Source: Nitratifractor sp. (GTDB lineage Bacteria > Campylobacterota > Campylobacteria > Campylobacterales > Sulfurovaceae). Taken from it: a stretch of 6,929 nucleotides of DNA. Below are positions 4,942 to 6,929 of this stretch, piece by piece (the first letter of the stretch is position 1; every line of letters begins with the position of its first letter). Location: assembly GCA_015490055.1 (NCBI GenBank), contig WFYP01000029.1, forward strand, positions 1 through 6,929, given 5' to 3'. The notes beneath the pieces are model-generated. The model did not search any database, had not been told where the DNA came from, and saw only the letters and a program-made list of their open reading frames with translations. A program made the position numbers and the translations under genes.

Positions 4942-6905
4942 AGCTTAGCAATCTCATCTCTAAGTCTTGCTGCCTCTTCGAAGTCTAGTTTTTTAGAGGC
5001 TGCTAGCATTTTGGCTCTTAACTCTTTTACTATCTTTTGTCGCTCGGCTGCTGGTATCTTTTGGGCTTTGCTGGCTTTGTTATATAGTTCGCCACTATCT
5101 TCTACTTTTAAGTTGGTATCTAACTCTCTTGTTGTACTTTTTGGTGTGATGTTGTGCTTTTTATTGTAAGCTATCTGTTTTTCTCGTCTAACTTGTGTGG
5201 TCTCTATACACTCTTTCATTGAGTTTGTCATTTTTTTGGCGTACATTATAACTTTACCATTTAGGTTTCTTGCTGCCCTTCCGGCTGTTTGAATTAGTGC
5301 TGTGGTAGAGCGTAAAAAGCCCTCTTTGTCGGCGTCTAAAATACCCACAAGTGCTACTTCTGGCAAGTCTAAGCCCTCTCTTAGCAAGTTAATTCCAACC
5401 AATACATCAAATTCGCCCAAACGAAGCGAGCGTATAACTTGGTTTCTCTCTATGGCATCCATATCAGAGTGCATATATTGCGTCTTTACGCCTAAATCGT
5501 TATAAAAAGTTGTAAGCTCCTCTGCCATCTTTTTAGTAAGCACTGTTACTAGCACCTTATCTCCACGCTCTACTACCTTTTTAATTTCGTCATGCAGTTT
5601 TGCTACTTGGTTTTCGCTATCTTCTACTACAATCTCTGGGTCTATCAACCCTGTTGGTCGTACAATTTGCTCAGCAATTACGCTAGAGTTCTCCATCTCA
5701 AAATCGTTTGGTGTTGCAGATACAAATAGATAGTTTGGAGCTTTAACTATATACTCATCAAAAGTTAGTGGTCGGTTATCTAATGCACTTGGTAATCTAA
5801 AGCCATGCTCTACTAGTACCTCTTTACGGCTTCTATCACCTGCGTACATTCCTCTAAATTGTGGCAAGGATACATGCGACTCATCTACCATAACCATAAA
5901 GTTATCGCCATGCATCATTTCGAAGTAATCCATCATAGAGTAGGGTGTCTCTCCCGGTTTTTTACCTGTTAAGTGACGCGAATAATTCTCTACGCCCTTA
6001 CAAGCACCAGTGCTCTCTAGCATCTCTAAATCAAACTCGGTTCTCTGCTTTAGGCGATTATACTCTACCATTCGCCCCTCTTTTTTGTAAAACTCTAACC
6101 TCTCTTCTAACTCCTCTTCTATACCCTTTATAGCAAGAGCCAGCTTCTCTTTAGCTACAATAAATGGGTTTGTAGAGTATATAGTTATCTCTTTTAACTC
6201 TTCTATCTTTTCACCTGTTAAGGCATTAAAGCTAAATAGTGCTTCTATTTCATCGCCAAAAAATTCTATTCTATAGGCTGTATCTTCATTATAGGCAGGA
6301 AAAATATCTACAGTATCGCCATTTACTCTAAAGTCGCTTCTGTCAAAAAAGGTATCGTTTCTTTTATAGCCCATATCCACAAAACGCATAAGTAGAGCTC
6401 TTTGTGGATATTCGTTGCCAACTTCTAGCTTCTGCACTATCTCTTTATAATCTTGTGGGCTACCCAAACCGTAATTTGCCGAAACCGAAGCGACTACTAT
6501 TACATCATCGTGGCTTAACAAACTTGCAGTTGCAGATAATCGCAGACGCTCTAGCTCGTCATTAATAGAGCTATCTTTCTCTATAAACAAATCTTGCCGT
6601 GGCAAGTATGCTTCTGGCTGATAATAGTCGTAGTAACTAATAAAATACTCTACATGATTATGTGGAAAAAAGCTTTTAAACTCGCTATATAGCTGTGCTG
6701 CCAAAGTTTTATTGTGTGTCATAATAAGCGTTGGCTTGCCAGTTTTTGCAATAACATTTGCCATTGTATATGTTTTACCACTACCAGTAACCCCTAAAAG
6801 TGTCTGATAGCGGTTACCATTTTCTATAGATTTAACTAACTTATCTATAGCTTGGGGCTGGTCTCCAGATGGTTCATATTTGCTTACAAGTTTAAAATCG
6901 GCCAA
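4929..6905 (-). CDS. uvrB: UvrABC excision nuclease subunit B (UvrB)
   Basis: UvrB is the damage-verifying helicase-like subunit of nucleotide excision repair: it is loaded by UvrA, clamps the lesion strand, and recruits UvrC for incision. The 658-residue protein is complete (E. coli 673). Seen in order: Walker A GVTGSGKT (38-45); the beta-hairpin YYDYYQPEAYLP (91-102), which threads behind the lesion strand; the Walker B-type VDESH (340-344); SATP (396-399); GINLLREGLDLPE (504-516) and QTAGRAARN (539-547), helicase motifs V and VI; and a C-terminal UVR motif (about 623-658, KLDFEEAARLRDEIAKL) that contacts UvrC. The start is TTG at 6905 with AAAAGGA seven bases upstream; no ATG or GTG is available in frame before the window edge, and MADFKLVSKYEPSGDQPQAI aligns with the family's N terminus. 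It stands alone here and converges on the YihY-like gene. Confidence 0.98.
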   Translation of the reverse strand: MADFKLVSKYEPSGDQPQAIDKLVKSIENGNRYQTLLGVTGSGKTYTMANVIAKTGKPTLIMTHNKTLAAQLYSEFKSFFPHNHVEYFISYYDYYQPEAYLPRQDLFIEKDSSINDELERLRLSATASLLSHDDVIVVASVSANYGLGSPQDYKEIVQKLEVGNEYPQRALLMRFVDMGYKRNDTFFDRSDFRVNGDTVDIFPAYNEDTAYRIEFFGDEIEALFSFNALTGEKIEELKEITIYSTNPFIVAKEKLALAIKGIEEELEERLEFYKKEGRMVEYNRLKQRTEFDLEMLESTGACKGVENYSRHLTGKKPGETPYSMMDYFEMMHGDNFMVMVDESHVSLPQFRGMYAGDRSRKEVLVEHGFRLPSALDNRPLTFDEYIVKAPNYLFVSATPNDFEMENSSVIAEQIVRPTGLIDPEIVVEDSENQVAKLHDEIKKVVERGDKVLVTVLTKKMAEELTTFYNDLGVKTQYMHSDMDAIERNQVIRSLRLGEFDVLVGINLLREGLDLPEVALVGILDADKEGFLRSTTALIQTAGRAARNLNGKVIMYAKKMTNSMKECIETTQVRREKQIAYNKKHNITPKSTTRELDTNLKVEDSGELYNKASKAQKIPAAERQKIVKELRAKMLAASKKLDFEEAARLRDEIAKLKKL

Positions 6906-6912
6906 ATTTATA

Positions 6913-6919
6913 TCCTTTT
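6913..6919 (-). promoter_or_regulatory. Ribosome binding site deciding the TTG start of uvrB
   Basis: The minus strand reads AAAAGGA, seven bases before TTG 6905. An AT-alternating stretch lies at 6920-6929 and might include a -10 box, but the window ends there and this cannot be judged. Confidence 0.7.
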
Positions 6920-6929
6920 GTATATATAT

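Noticed and set aside
5302..6133. Short plus-strand open frames (5302-5505 and 5945-6133) inside uvrB
   Set aside because: Both are antisense to conserved UvrB helicase segments and lack ribosome sites or recognisable products.

Overview
The window most likely comes from the chromosome of an AT-rich member of the Campylobacterota (Epsilonproteobacteria). The evidence is a Csd3-like M23 peptidase, a PgbA N-domain protein and a GlcD-type FAD oxidase side by side, a neighbourhood I recall from Helicobacter pylori (HP0506/HP0508/HP0509). I also recall the same set next to a YihY/'rbn' gene in Campylobacter jejuni (Cj1212c-Cj1215). Genus cannot be fixed from this sequence; a free-living Sulfurimonas- or Sulfurovum-type organism is only a guess.

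Layout. Positions 1-1676, minus strand: a cell-wall metallopeptidase gene (TTG start) whose 3' end overlaps by 44 bp the start of mgtE, a Mg2+ channel gene that runs off the left edge. Positions 1677-1777: a compact divergent promoter region. Positions 1778-3788, plus strand: an exported PgbA N-domain protein and, 10 bp later, glcD, apparently one operon. Positions 3789-3877: a short gap holding one copy of a palindromic repeat. Positions 3878-4681: a YihY/BrkB-family six-helix membrane protein with a TTG start. Positions 4682-4928: the gap between two convergent genes, holding three more copies of the same repeat, one inverted. Positions 4929-6905, minus strand: complete uvrB, also with a TTG start.

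How the genes relate. The peptidase, the PgbA-domain protein and the YihY protein are all envelope proteins, while GlcD oxidises a 2-hydroxy acid and probably feeds electrons to the respiratory chain. UvrB (nucleotide excision repair) is functionally separate and only abuts this group from the other side. All six genes look intact or are cut only by the window edge; there is no transposase, integrase, tRNA, rRNA or CRISPR array.

The most notable signal outside the genes is a small family of about 30-bp palindromic repeats: four copies in about 1.1 kb, all just behind gene ends. Their stem sequences differ but stay complementary, and three of the four have a degenerate 7-bp-periodic sequence on the same side. 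I see no new multi-gene system here.
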